Shown: positions 1 to 11,460 of the stretch, one piece after another
Layout of the letters: every line of letters starts with the position of its first letter
Position numbering within the stretch: position 1 is the first letter of the stretch
From: CAIVSN01 sp036171455
Lineage (GTDB): Bacteria > Patescibacteriota > Gracilibacteria > BD1-5 > UBA2023
NCBI GenBank assembly: GCA_036171455.1
Contig: JAVHRB010000052.1
Location: 1 to 38,188 of the forward strand
DNA length: 38,188 bases
Direction of reading: 5' to 3'
The notes under the pieces: generated by a model
Seen by the model: the letters and a program-made list of their open reading frames with translations, nothing else
Database searches by the model: none
Told to the model about the DNA's origin: nothing
Program-made: the position numbers and the translations under genes

Positions 1-1537
1 GGATTGTAGGATCTAGGTCATACCCCGTCAGCTTGCTGCGGGGTGATTGATTAATTTTGCAAGCCTCAGCCCGGGTTATCGGATCATCCGGGCGGAAAGA
101 CAGTTTTGCATCGATGATTTGCCCGTTGATAATCCCCAAATCTTTCGCTTTTTTGAGATATTTGTTTATCCATGCCCCGTCTTTGGTAATATCCGAGAAT
201 TCCATTGAGCCCGTTCCGGATACCGGGATTCCCATGGCATTGAGCACTATGGAGACCGCCTCGGTCCGGGTAATGAGGTCGTTCGGTCGAAACAACAATT
301 TCCCGTCGACCAGCTGTCCATGTATAATCCCCATGGATTTTGCTTTTGGGAGATATTTTTTTACCCAAAAAGTGTTTTCGGGAATATCCGAAAACCCGGC
401 GTTCAGCCCTTCGTCCGAGATTTCTCCCAGAGTCCGCATGACGATAGACAAAAATTCCGCCCGGGTCGCGTTCGTATCCGGCCGGAACGTCCCGTCCGAA
501 AAACCGTTGACCGCTCACCGGTCGACCAGTTCCAGAATCTCGTTTTTCGCGAACGATCCGTTGATATCGGAAAGTTTTTTCAATTGGTCCACCGACGGCA
601 AAATTATCGGGTAGGCGATATAGGAATCGGTCACTGTATAGGCGAGTTTTTTTCCGTCCGGGGAAAATGCCATCGGTCAGCCGACGTACAGGTTGCCGGA
701 AAAATCTATTGATTCGACGCCGTCGACCATGACGGAACGTTTCGAGGCACTAGCATAGGCGATGCTTTTGAAATCGGAGGAAATCGCATAGTTTGCTCAT
801 TCGGGAAATTCCCAGGGTTTCCCGAGTTCTTTGCCATCTCGTACCACGGTGCTTTTGCCATTTTTCGTGACGATGTAGATGAAACTTTTTCCGTCGGCGG
901 AAAATTGGGGAAAGTCTCACTTTCCGAGTTCTTTGCCGTCCCGTATGACAATGTTTTTGCCGTGTTTTTTTACGACATAGGCGATGCTTTTGAGATCAGG
1001 GGAAATCGCATAATTGGCTCAGATGCCGAATTCCCAGGGTTTCCCGAGTTCCTTTCCATCTTTAATGACGATATTCTTATTATTCCGGACGATGATATAC
1101 GCGAAGCTTTTTCCGTCGGAAGTATATCTTGGAGTGGTTCATTCTGCAATTTCTTTCCCGTCTCTCACAACCAGGTTTTTTCCATTTTTTTTCATGACAT
1201 AGGCAAAGCTTTTTCCGTCGGGAGAATAGGTAGGTGAGGTACCTTCTCCGATATTTTTTCCATCCCTGAACAAGGAAAATTTGAGTCGTTCGTCGGATGT
1301 GGAAAAGGCAAAACTTTTGCCGTCGGCCGAAAATGCCAATCCTCCAACCGAAGCGAATTTTCCGTATCCGGCATTCGTGCTGCTCATGAAATTTGGAGCA
1401 TTGTAGGCTTGATCGAACGAGTCGGCAAAATAGTTTTTCTCCCAATTCGCCTGGACACCGCCCGCAAATGCTAGTGTCAGAATCCCGATTATCCCAAATC
1501 CTAGTCGGATTTTCGGGGTGGTATTTTGGATCTTCAT
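1..1537 (-). CDS. Exported PD40-type beta-propeller protein with SLH domains (partial)
   Basis: The 512 visible residues begin with a signal peptide (residues 1-30, ending near GGVQA). Residues about 55-290 carry repeated blades with the SPDGKSFAY / RDGKELGK signature of TolB/PD40-like propellers. Three S-layer homology modules follow (about 325-372, 385-440 and 447-500), with motifs such as GFSDGTFRPD, TRAEF and ITRAEA. The frame is still open at base 1, so the C-terminus lies outside the window. Six in-frame TGA codons (bases 515, 677, 797, 917, 1019, 1139; residues 341, 287, 247, 207, 173, 133) must be read as Gly. The one at residue 341 is the usual Gly just before the SDGTFRPD core of an SLH domain. 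SLH modules normally bind cell-wall polymers, so a surface-anchored role is inferred; the propeller ligand is unknown. I chose ATG 1537 because it gives a clean signal peptide; ATG 1587 is an alternative. Confidence 0.86.
754..1197 (-). repeat. Two tandem 222-bp repeat units inside the propeller gene
   Basis: Units 754-975 and 976-1197 align over most of their length. The phrase CATAGGC recurs at 754, 976 and 1198, and GGGTTTCCCGAGTT-type segments recur with the same 222-bp offset. Each unit is 74 codons and encodes two propeller blades (34 plus 40 residues). The in-frame TGA codons are duplicated too (797/1019 and 917/1139), so the duplication happened after they were fixed as Gly codons. 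This is intragenic blade amplification rather than a mobile repeat. Confidence 0.8.
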
Positions 1538-1614
1538 ACGAAAAGCGGATAAGTGGATAGTGTGTTTTCTATCGAAATACGGATTCATTGAAAAATTTCC
1601 GTAAAAACGGCAAA

Positions 1615-1642
1615 ATTGTAGCAGAATTGGCAGCGCTTTCAA
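1615..1642 (-). promoter_or_regulatory. Predicted promoter of the propeller/SLH gene
   Basis: On the minus strand TTGAAA (1642-1637) and TACAAT (1620-1615) are separated by 16 bp. Transcription would start near 1608, about 70 nt before ATG 1537 and about 20 nt before the alternative ATG 1587. Prediction from sequence only. Confidence 0.45.
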
Positions 1643-1713
1643 AATCTAATTTCGGGATTCGATAATCGAAGAACGGCGATACTTTTGATTGTAACTCGAT
1701 ATCACGTATCCGT

Positions 1714-1741
1714 TTGACAAAATGGTTTTTACGATTAATAC
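1714..1741 (+). promoter_or_regulatory. Predicted promoter of the 1765-3231 gene
   Basis: TTGACA (1714-1719) and TAATAC (1736-1741) are 16 bp apart. The predicted start of transcription, near 1748, favours ATG 1765 over ATG 1714, which would lie inside the -35 box. A perfect 13-base palindrome, TTCGATAATCGAA, at 1658-1670 lies between this promoter and the divergent one at 1615-1642 and could be an operator. Confidence 0.5.
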
Positions 1742-1764
1742 ATAGGCCTTTTCCAAATAATTTC

Positions 1765-3231
1765 ATGAATAACACTTCGAATTTGTTGTCGGATTCGTTC
1801 GAACGTAAAAAAAATGTTAATAGATTTCATTTCAAAATCGTTGATGAAGATGATATTTTCCAAAATGTAGACGAGGTGGAATCTAAAATCCCAAAACCAA
1901 TTCGTGACAAATTTGAAGCAATGATTCAAGATGATTTCGGCAAGGCCCAATTGATTGAAGATATCGTGTCCCGACACCATTCCAATGTCGTCAAGACAAA
2001 AATCCCCACTTTGCTCATAACACTCCAGAATATTGTATCTCATATACAGAAATACATTCCCGGATCGAAACATCCCCTACCAGCTCATATTCTCGAAAAC
2101 GTAGAAATCGAAAAGAGAAAATTAGCGGATTCCATAATTGAATTCATTCATTCTCGAACCTTCGAAATCGAAGCATTAACCGTGATATTAGATACATTCC
2201 CTAAAGCACACACAGAAACAATTCGGCTGATTGAAGAAGAGTCCTATATCTCAGAGATAGTTGTGAAGCAAATATGTCAAACCGGCAAAACCGGCGACCG
2301 AATAATTCAATCTGCACTCGATGTATATTTTTCGAACGTGATTCAAAAGTATACTATCGCATTTGACGCCCTCAAAAAGCAATTCAAAGCAGATATAAAT
2401 CTTGCAGCAAAATCGAGTCAAAAATCGATTTCTGAGATTCCCCCTCCATTAATCTCCGTTAAAGTTATCGAACCAATTATTCAAACTACAATCGAAGTTC
2501 CGAAAAACCGGGAAGCACTGAAGAAATTAGAACGTATTTCCGCGCGGATCGAGACGGTACTGTTTGATCCGAAAAAAATTCAAGAAGGAGAATTGGAAAA
2601 TCATATGAAACATACAGAATCTACCGATACAGATTGCCCAGAAACAAAAAAGCTTCGGGATTCCATACGTAGTAAAATTTTCGCGATTAATACCCTTATG
2701 TGTACGAATACTTCACCATTTGTATTCGATACTGATTCTCCCTCATTGGAAGCTATTTCCGAACCGGTAACGCGAGTCGAAAATTCTCCGGAACAAACCC
2801 TGATTCTCGAGGAAATTCGCCGTCTCAAACTGCATATTGGAAATCCATCTTCTACCCGGATCACCAATATGAATAGTTTTGGCGATGGGCATTTCTGGTT
2901 CAATATCCTTAATCCGTTCTTGAATTTTCTCTCCGAGCATATTATCAGAAATCCCGATGATGCTCGGTTGTTCGATTGGTGGAATATCGCGCAAGTATAT
3001 TCTATGACATTTGTAAACGAACCAAAACTTCGAGCTTGGTGTGGGACACTGGCATTGGAAAACTCTGATTCTGGGGATTTCTTGACCGAGTGGGCCAAGT
3101 TGCCACGGTTCGTGAGAGCCCAGCAGAACCAAGGGGAATTCAAAAAAAAATTCTGAAAAGAACCAATGAAAATATTGTGTAGTTTGCTCGATGGATATTT
3201 CGAAAAGAAAGCAACAGAATCTGAGAAATAG
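1765..3231 (+). CDS. Hypothetical soluble protein
   Basis: I do not recognise this 488-residue protein. It has no signal peptide or membrane segment. Much of it is charged and predicted helical (a Lys/Glu-rich stretch around residues 230-300), and a Trp-containing C-terminal part holds the motif FDWWNIAQVY. One TGA at 3154-3156 is read through as Gly; the frame then continues 24 codons to TAG. Under the standard code the protein would lose only this tail, so here the TGA alone is weak evidence, but it agrees with the rest of the window. The start is chosen from the promoter position. It stands alone, divergent from the SLH gene. Confidence 0.7.
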
Positions 3232-3299
3232 GGAATTTTACTAAAAAATTGATTTGCGGTAAAAATATATTATTTTTTATATGAATAATTAAAATAATA

Positions 3300-3506
3300 A
3301 TGTCAACCATTATAATGCCAAGTGAAGAATCAGACCAGAATACTTGTATTATTGAAGAAATAATCAAGATAAACCATCTTGATTGGAAGAATGTCCTTCT
3401 GAAAAAAGATTGTCTACCAAAAGAGGAATATGATTTACTCATGAAACAAATCTGAGATCGGTCGGAATGCGTTCTAAAAATTTTGGGGCATTCTGTCAAT
3501 CGGTAA
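3300..3506 (+). CDS. Small hypothetical protein (68 aa)
   Basis: ATG 3300 opens a 69-codon frame ending in TAA, with one TGA at 3453 read as Gly. The product is helical and soluble, with short motifs HLDWKNVLL and EEYDLLMKQIG, and resembles no family I recognise. It lies 68 bp after the previous gene and directly before a strong terminator, which supports it being the last gene of a unit. Without TGA readthrough it would end 17 codons earlier. An internal ATG at 3315 is an alternative start. Confidence 0.5.
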
Positions 3507-3547
3507 GATTTTCCTGTGCAGTATCTTACACTGTAAAATCCATTAAT

Positions 3548-3589
3548 AAAAAAACCTGTCAGGTTAATATTGAACTGACAGGTTTTTTT
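3548..3589. terminator. Bidirectional rho-independent terminator
   Basis: A perfect 15-bp inverted repeat (A7 plus CCTGTCAG, 3548-3562; CTGACAGG plus T7, 3575-3589) encloses a 12-nt loop. It lies between convergent genes (3300-3506 plus strand, 3654-4007 minus strand) and has T-runs on both strands. Confidence 0.9.
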
Positions 3590-3653
3590 GAAGGGAATGC
3601 TCGGGAATTTTCTAAAAAAAGTTAAATGAAGAGTGTAGGATTAAATGATATTC

Positions 3654-4007
3654 TTATAAATTTATCGTAATAATTTTGTTCCCCCGGTCCATGACTACCG
3701 TTTCAGGTATTTCGGCATCAGACTCTTTTTTTATGGAATTTTTTCCATTCGATCGCTGAATAGCAACTTCTTCCCGTGGAATATTTTTCCCGTTCATTTT
3801 ATCTAATACCGCTTCTAGGAGCTCGTTTGTACGTTCCTGCAAGAGAATGCGTTCGTTGATTTTGGTATACCAGCATACCCATTCTCGAATAATGAGGAAT
3901 ATAAGTCCAAAAACAATAAGCACAAAAAGTGACAAAGATATGATAGCGGGGAAATCGAAGTTTCCCTTACCAACATCGACAAAGATTTTTGAGATACTTT
4001 GGAACAT
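3654..4007 (-). CDS. Small single-pass membrane protein with coiled-coil region
   Basis: This 117-residue protein has one strong membrane segment (about residues 20-41, IISLSLFVLIVFGLIFLII). A helical stretch with heptad-like spacing follows (about 50-75, INERILLQERTNELLEAVLD), then a charged tail. It contains no TGA codon and ends in TAA. I do not recognise the family. It may be an anchoring or scaffolding protein, but nothing nearby specifies a role. ATG 4007 has no Shine-Dalgarno sequence, as is usual in this window. Confidence 0.6.
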   Translation of the reverse strand: MFQSISKIFVDVGKGNFDFPAIISLSLFVLIVFGLIFLIIREWVCWYTKINERILLQERTNELLEAVLDKMNGKNIPREEVAIQRSNGKNSIKKESDAEIPETVVMDRGNKIITINL

Positions 4008-4127
4008 GGAAAAATAATTAAAGTCACTCTAGTGTAGAGGATTTTGCGAATTATGTAAACCAGAAATGTTCCCATTGCATTTTTGCCGATACGGATATCA
4101 TTAAAAATAACATTTTACTTACCGGAT

Positions 4128-7100
4128 ATGTCTAAAAAAAACCATAAAAAAAATGAGAATTTACAACCAGTACATTCTCCTATTGTATCCGTTCTTCCAA
4201 ATTCCTCAACCAATCGAGAAACAGGAAGTATCGGAAAAGAAATTCCCCCTTTAATTTCGGTTCCGCCCGCAGTATCGAATCCAACTCTCAATCTTTCAGC
4301 AACTTCATCGAAAATCCCGTCTTTCCTCAAAAAATTCGGTATGAAAAAATTCATTGCATTCATGGTGACAGTATTGGTGATTGCTGGATGAACCTATGTA
4401 TATCAGAATCCTAATTTCGCGAACATCACCCCTGCGTTCATAGCGAAACTAATGAATTTAGCACCCACGGTGGTCGCCGGCAATTTCTCGCTCGAGAACA
4501 AAAAGATCCCGTACAATGTGCCTTCTATCGATATCACGTTTTCTGAGGATCTCGATCCGAATACTATCAATGCAAATAGCGTGAGGATTTTCCCGTTCGT
4601 AACGGGTGCCGCAACTCTCAAAAATCCCCGTACCGTCAGTTACGCACTCAGTGCCAAACTGGCAATTGGGACAACGTACCTCCTCCAATTCACGACCGAC
4701 ATTGCTTCGGTCAAAGGCAAGAAACTTGAGTCCGAGATTTCCTACGAAATCGAGGCTATCGGTGGAGTAACGGTCAATAAGATGATTCCTGACAAAGAAA
4801 CGGATTCACTCTCCAAGAATCCCTTATTCATTTTCAATATCCCAGTAGTCCCGCTTGGTTCTTTGGAACAGCGCGATAAACTCCCGTGTCCCGTAACGTT
4901 CGAACCTGCTGTCAAGGGCCGATGTACTTGGCCATCTGGAAATATTTTGGAATACCGATTGGAGGGAAACCTTGATGCCGCGACTCACTACCAGGCAAAA
5001 ATCGAACTCGATTCCGAATTTTTGTTTCCCCTCGAAACAGCGTTTTCCGGTTCTTTTAGTACCACCCCGCTCCGATTGCTCACTGGTTCATTCGACGAAT
5101 CTGGAGTCCAAAGATTTTCTCCAAAAAACGGAATTCCCCTCGTATTTACTGCACCGGTAGATTTAGAGTCCCTTTCCAAAGCACTCGTTCTCAAAAATGA
5201 CCAGGGTACTTGAGTACCATTTCATATACTTCCTACTGCTTCCGGAGCTACGGTTTCCAATTCCTTCACCGTGACCGGTGAAAAATGAGCTTTGCCGTTC
5301 TCGACAAATTTTTCCATTTCAATCCCTGCAGGATTGATGCCAAAACCAGGTAATATTCCCCTGAAAGACGCTATTAATTTCAATGCGAAATCTAATTCGT
5401 TCGTTTCCCGGGTGAATTTTTCCCGAACTGAGTGGTCATCGACGGGCGCTTTGCTTGAGAAACGCGATATTTCATACGAATACTACGCACCTCCGAGCAA
5501 ACCGTACCTGGAAATATTCCTCGATGAGCCAATCGATCTCGCGGCACTTGGAACCAATGCAGTAGGTTCGATAAAGCTCCAGGAAGTCAAGAATGCCAAA
5601 GAGTACGCTTGCCGACTCAGTCAACCCCAAATATTGGCGCCAGAGTCCGTAGATAGTCTCAAAATGGTCATGAAGCCGAACCTCCAAGAAATCGATTGCC
5701 AAGTCGAAGGGGTTTTGCCTTTTTTCACAGAATTCCAACTCATATTTGCTACCAGCTTGACTCCATCGCTGTCCGAGCCGGTAAAAATGACATACACTAC
5801 CTCAAAACCGTTTGAAATTTTTGACGTCGTACTCAAAAAGGCTACTGAAATGTGTATCTATGCTTCAGCTAATATCAACTATTCTGGTAGTGGAGTCACG
5901 ATGGATCCCCAAGCGAAATTGCGGAATATCGACTACAATCCTGAGAATTACGATTACAAGAAAAATTCCTATACCAAAACTTGTGAAGACCGTGCTGGTC
6001 AGGTAGCGAGTTTGGCCGAAGTACGGCTCAACGGAAAAACGAAGTACGATTTCGCGTTTGATTCCGATCTCCGAGACGTGTACGGAAGTAATCTTAAAAC
6101 CCCATATACCAAAAAAGGATTGCTTTCCCCAGCACTGCAAAAAAAAGATGAATATTTGTATTTCATGCCGGATAAATCCCAACAGGTGATTCCACTTGAT
6201 GCTCCGATAGTTTTGCCAATCCAGTCGATCAATCTCGACAGCATGAATCTCCAAGTATGTTCCATGTCGCCGGAAAGTTATGCCTCATATCTCAGCAATG
6301 GCCAATACAGCAATACCTATACGCCAAAATGTGAAAAAACAACGAACAAAAAAATTCCGCTGAGAAATGGGAAATGGAATCTCACGACCCAAAAAATAGA
6401 TCTCGCTGCGGACGTTTTTGACGGAACTTTGACTGGGAATATCCTATTGGTCCGGGGAAGCGCCGATTCCGATTGGAAGCACGAATGGCCACAACAACGG
6501 GATTTCCAGGTGGTATACCTTCGTACGAACCTGTCGCTCATGATGGAACAATCGGATGGGAAATCCATTATGTTCGCTACTGATTTTGATGGAAAAAATC
6601 TCCCGAAAGACCTTGGATTTGAATCGTATGGCAATACTCCTGGATGCAACACCGATTGGGTAAAAAATCTCAAATTCAACGAAGCGAAAAGTTACTACGA
6701 ATCCAATGATTCAAATGGATGCAGTAGTGTAATCGTTGCGAAAAACGATACCTATTACGGGGTAATCAGCGGATATACGGATGCGACTTCCAATTACGAT
6801 TTCGGGCAGTACGGCGGATCGGACAGTTCCGACCGGGATTACGTGTATCTCCATACCGACCGACCGATCTATCGAGCAGGAGACACCGTGAATTTTCAAG
6901 GTATCCTCCGGAGTTTCGCCGCGACGGGATACGTTAAATCTTCGGCGAAAAAAGTAAAAATTAGAATTCTCAATAACCAAAACGAACTCTTCAAGGAATT
7001 CGCGCTGAACGTCGATGTTCATTCGAATTTCGAGAGTAGCTTTGAACTGACGACCGAAATGAATACTGGACGGTACTCATTCGAGATTATGGCCTATAAT

Positions 7101-10100
7101 GCTAAAGATACGAGCGGTAATTGATATTACGTCGTCAACGACGGAAATTTCTACGTCGAGCAATACAGCAAGCCCGTATTCAAAACGGAAGTCACCGGAG
7201 GACAGCGCCACTTATATGAGGGCGATATGGTAGACGTGATGGCCAAAGCGACATATTACTTTGGTGGCAATGTCGCGAATGCCGCGGTTAACTGGAATAT
7301 TCTCGCGCAGAACTACTATTTCGATCCGAAAGACTATTCGGAATTCCGTTTCGGTACTGATTCCAGTTTCATGGAATGCCGATACTGGGGAAATTGTTCC
7401 AATCATGACGAATATCTTGGAAGTTTTCAAAACTATCTCGACAGTTCTGGAACTCATACGATCAAATATACCGCAGAACTCCCCAAACCAGAAGAAGAAG
7501 CTGGAATCACTATTATTGGGACTCCTAATGCCAAGAAAGAACGACTCGTGACGTTCGTAGCAGAAGTTACAGATCCAAATACTGGCAAAGTCATTGCCGG
7601 TAGCGATTCCCATATCGTCCACGTTACCGACGGATACGTCGGAGTGAATTCACCGTACTGGGTCGACAAGGGATCAAAAATCCCAGTTACCGGAGTCACG
7701 CTCGACGTGGACTCCAACGTTCGCAGTGCCAAAGTAAAATTGGAGCTCATCCAACTCCAATGGAACATGGTCAAAAAACTCGGGGTCGATGGGGTATACT
7801 ATGATGAATATGAACAAAAGAAAACCTTGGAAGCTACCGAAACGGTCACGAGTTCCGCCGACGGGAAATTCAAAATTGACCTGACACCGATACTGGGCGG
7901 AGAATACGTAGTACGAGCAAGTTACACTGGAAAAAACGGAATCGCTTACGTTTCGGATTCCTATAGCTACGTCGCGACGGAATCATATTCTATGTGGAAT
8001 TCCGGGAATAATACGGTCACTGACCTTACTGCTGAAAAAACCATGATGCAACCCGGAGAAACCGCAGTTTTCACCCTCAAATCGCCCATTTTCAGCGGTA
8101 AAATTTTCTATTCCGTAGAAAAAGACAACACCATTTTGGATACCAAGGTAGTAGACATTACCGGATACGGCCAGAAAATCGAAATCCCAGTTCTCAAAAC
8201 GTACATCCCGAATGTCTATATCCGAGCCTATCTTATCGGTCGGAATGACTCCTCGGGATTGCCGGTTTTCAAACGCGCGCTTTCCCAGATACGCGTGCTA
8301 CCGGATTCCAAAAAACTTACCGTGGAAGTCACCGCGGAAAAACCGAAATACCTGCCGGGAGAAACGCTTAAAGTAAACGTGTTCGTGAAAGATGCCGAAG
8401 GAAAACCCGTAACCGGTGCCGTTGGAGCTCTCTCGGTTGTCGACGAATCCGTTCTCGCGCTACTCGGGAATCCGGAGAAAAATCCGTTCGCGTTCTTTTA
8501 CGACATGAAACGGTACCTCGGTACCTCGGTTTCCGTATCGCTCATGAACCTCGTCGAAAAACTCGAGGTCAAGAATACGTCCAATGGGGAAAAGGGCGGA
8601 GCCGGAGAAGGGAACAAGGGCGGCGATACCAAGAAAAAGCGGGGAATATTCAAGGATACCGCCTTCTGGACCGGAGATTTTTATACCGATGCCAAGGGAA
8701 AAGCGGTCATCGATACCGGAAAACTTCCCGACAATCTCACGACCTGGAAAATCGAAGCGATTATCGCTACCGATACCACTCAGGTCGGAGCGGGACGAAC
8801 TTCCATTACTACCGAACAGAAGGTTATGATTCAGGAGAATTTCCCAAGGTTCCTCCGAACCGGAGACAAAACGGAATTCGCTCCGGTCGTATTCAACCGT
8901 ACCGGAAAACGACAGACGTTTACTGTCGAAATGCAAGCGAAAGGCGCGAACGTTTCTCCGAGCAAACAGGAAATCGCTCTGGACGACGGCAAATCCGTTC
9001 CGGTAAAATTCATGGTGCAAGGTGTTTTGGATAGCGCTCTCGACATGGGACCGGTAGAACTCGGCGTAACCGCCAAAGCCGCCGACGGATCCGAAGACGG
9101 AATCCAAAAAACGCTGTTGATTTCCCGCGGGGAATCGTACGAAACCACGGCCTATATCGGCAGTTCGACCGGAGTTAGCGTCGACGATAACCTCAATCTC
9201 ACGGGAGTTCGCGACGGTGGAATACTTACGTTCTCAGCATCGCCTTCACTCCTCGGAAACGTGCTTTCCGGATTGAAAAATCTGTTGCAATATCCGTATG
9301 GATGCCTCGAACAGATAACCTCTGCAGTCATTCCTCATATCGCGGTCAAAAATATCCACGATGCGCTCAAATCGCCCTACGACCTCAAGACGGAAAAAAT
9401 CAAATACTACAATTATTCGGCCGGACAATGGGAAGACCGGACAATTTATGATATGATGAGCGATTATGTAGTACGTCTGATGGGATACCGCCTCTATAGC
9501 GGAGGATTCGGATATTGGACTTCCAACGTAGATTACGCGGAGTTTGAGCTGACCGCTTATGCCGTCAACATTCTCGCGGATATCCAGGCGCTCGGAGTGC
9601 CCGTGGATCAGTCCATGGCCAAAGATGCCGTAGATTACCTCAAACTCCGATTGGAAAAAGGAGTACGGGAAGGATGCCGGGGAACGGAAGCGGAATGTCA
9701 GTATTCCATGAGCGAAAAAATAAAAGCCGTTACTGCCGTTGCCCGATGGAGCACTGATGGAACCGATGCGCTCAAAGCGTACAAAGCCCTTGGTAATCCA
9801 AACGAAAGCCTTGCGAACAAACTGGATACCTTGCAACTCATATCGCAGCTCATCGCTATCAAGGGGGTTTCCGATATCGAAAAAACCGGACTCAAAACTT
9901 CGGCGAAATCTACCATCGATACCGTTCTCCAAGCCAATCTCGTCTATGATCCACGGGGGGCGTACATCGCTCCGGAAGTCGGGTCTTCACGTACCGAAGC
10001 CACGGCAAAATTCGTTCGCGCACTCGCCCTTCTCGGAGAGGATTCCGGTCCGAATGCCCAGATTCTTGATAATATGAGCCGGTTCCTTTCACGGGCCAAA

Positions 10101-10919
10101 AAAGCCGATGGCAGTTACGGTTCTACCCAGGAAACTGCTCTAGTACTCCGTGCTTTTGCCGATAGGACCGCAAGCGACGCTTCTCTGACGAATGCCAATT
10201 TCCAGGCACGGGTTACCCTAGCCGGAAAGGAAGTCTATAATCAGAGTTTCGACAGCAAAAATCTCCTCAAAACCACGTCGGACAAGTTCGATATCAAATA
10301 TCTCACCGATCATGAGGCAGCAAACGTCCAGCTCAATGGCATTGGACGACTCTACTACGACCTCACTCTCAAATACCCGGTTTCTGCTGATAAAATTCTG
10401 TCGCGCGACGAAGGATTCTTCGTGGAAACTACATTCTACGATTACCTCGAATACCAGAACATCGAAAAGGCAAAATTTGCAGAATTTGCAAAATACGGAC
10501 AAGGAAAAATCCGATACTCTGAACTCAAATATCCAAAAGAAGTCCGAGAATACGTAAAACCTATAGCCGGTGCGAAAGTCGGGCAACTCGTCCGTGTGGA
10601 ATATCGAGTTATTCTCAGTGAAGCCCGTGATAAAGTAGCATTCGAATCCTTTATTCCAGCAGGCTCCGAGCTCGTGAATACTCGGTTGGCAACGGAAACG
10701 AAAACCGTGACTTCCGATACGTTCTTTGATCGGGAAGACCTTATGGATGATCGGTATTTCGGTTACGCTCAAGTATTGGAAGCTGGCGAATACACTGGCT
10801 CATATGCTCTGAGATTCACCCATTCCGGCTCATTCATGATACCGTCCACGAGAATCTCCGAGTTCAATACTCCAGAAGTGTTCTGACAGACGGTAGGAAA
10901 AGTGATGGAAGTGAAATAA
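4128..10919 (+). CDS. Giant membrane-anchored alpha-2-macroglobulin (bacterial A2M/YfhM-like)
   Basis: This 2263-residue protein has a short cytoplasmic N-terminus, one membrane anchor (about residues 68-90) and a long extracytoplasmic part. Family marks are the MG-domain signature YVYLHTDRPIYRAGD (from residue 905), a Gly/Lys-rich bait-like linker (about 1485-1507), a following domain starting near FWTGDFYTDAKGKA, the thioester motif GCLEQ (Cys1726 to Gln1729) and a C-terminal MG10-like end (TPEVFG). Bacterial A2Ms trap or inhibit proteases that attack the envelope, using a reactive Cys-Gln thioester. Five TGA codons (4389, 5211, 5286, 7122, 10884) are Gly; the last supplies the Gly of the conserved PEVxG end. 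Under the standard code it would fall into five or six fragments. It is larger than E. coli YfhM (about 1650 residues), and the usual partner pbpC is not in this window. A terminator follows directly. Confidence 0.93.
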
Positions 10920-10926
10920 AGACTTT

Positions 10927-10978
10927 AAAAAAATCCCGAATATTCTTTGATTTTACAAAGGAGTTTCGGGATTTTTTT
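10927..10978. terminator. Terminator between A2M gene and convergent hypothetical gene
   Basis: A perfect 14-bp inverted repeat (A7-TCCCGAA at 10927-10940; TTCGGGA-T7 at 10965-10978) with a 24-nt loop lies 8 bp after the A2M stop codon. It serves the plus-strand gene and, through its A-run, the convergent gene at 10992-11327. Confidence 0.88.
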
Positions 10979-10991
10979 AGCATCGTTGTAT

Positions 10992-11327
10992 TTATTCACC
11001 CATCCAGATTTCGAATTTTTTCAGGATATATTCCCGATTCCGTTCGGTTCCAAATTTGAGTACCGACATATGTCCATCGAGTATTTCGCATATTTTTTCT
11101 AGAGTGTTCGTTTGGAGTATTGCGCAAACAGCATTGAATTCCTCGATCCTCTTGGGAGGTATATTAGGATTCCATCTCATTGCTGCTGACTCATTACTGA
11201 GATAATCATCCAGCATGCTTTTCATTTCCGTATCAATATCTCCAATAATTCTTAATTTTTTCATTACGCCCTCGCCGTACAATTCATCGAATTGTTTTTC
11301 CGAAGGTAGGTACGAAGATAGAGACAT
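10992..11327 (-). CDS. Hypothetical soluble protein (111 aa)
   Basis: A 111-residue acidic, mostly helical protein without signal peptide or membrane segment; I do not recognise it. It starts at ATG 11327, has no TGA and ends in TAA. Motifs visible are MRWNPNIPPKRIEEFNAV and a C-terminal EYILKKFEIWMGE. It lies downstream of def on the same strand but behind def's terminator, so it is probably transcribed separately. Confidence 0.6.
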   Translation of the reverse strand: MSLSSYLPSEKQFDELYGEGVMKKLRIIGDIDTEMKSMLDDYLSNESAAMRWNPNIPPKRIEEFNAVCAILQTNTLEKICEILDGHMSVLKFGTERNREYILKKFEIWMGE

Positions 11328-11389
11328 ATAGATATGATTAACTATTTATTTTTATAATTTAACGTAATTTAAATCATAGTCAATGTATG

Positions 11390-11424
11390 AAAAACTTCCG
11401 TTCTGATTTGTTCGGAAGTTTTTT
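11390..11424 (-). terminator. Terminator downstream of def
   Basis: Inverted repeat AAAAACTTCCG (11390-11400) / CGGAAGTTTTT (11413-11423) with a 12-nt loop and flanking A/T runs. It lies 37 bp after the stop codon of the deformylase gene and before the start of the 10992-11327 gene. Confidence 0.75.
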
Positions 11425-11460
11425 AGGACTCTGGAAAATCATAACCTTCAAATCAATCCC

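Noticed and set aside
84..518. Minus-strand 144-codon frame and plus-strand frames across the SLH region
   Set aside because: They are out of frame with the SLH reading frame, which shows three clear SLH motifs once TGA is Gly.
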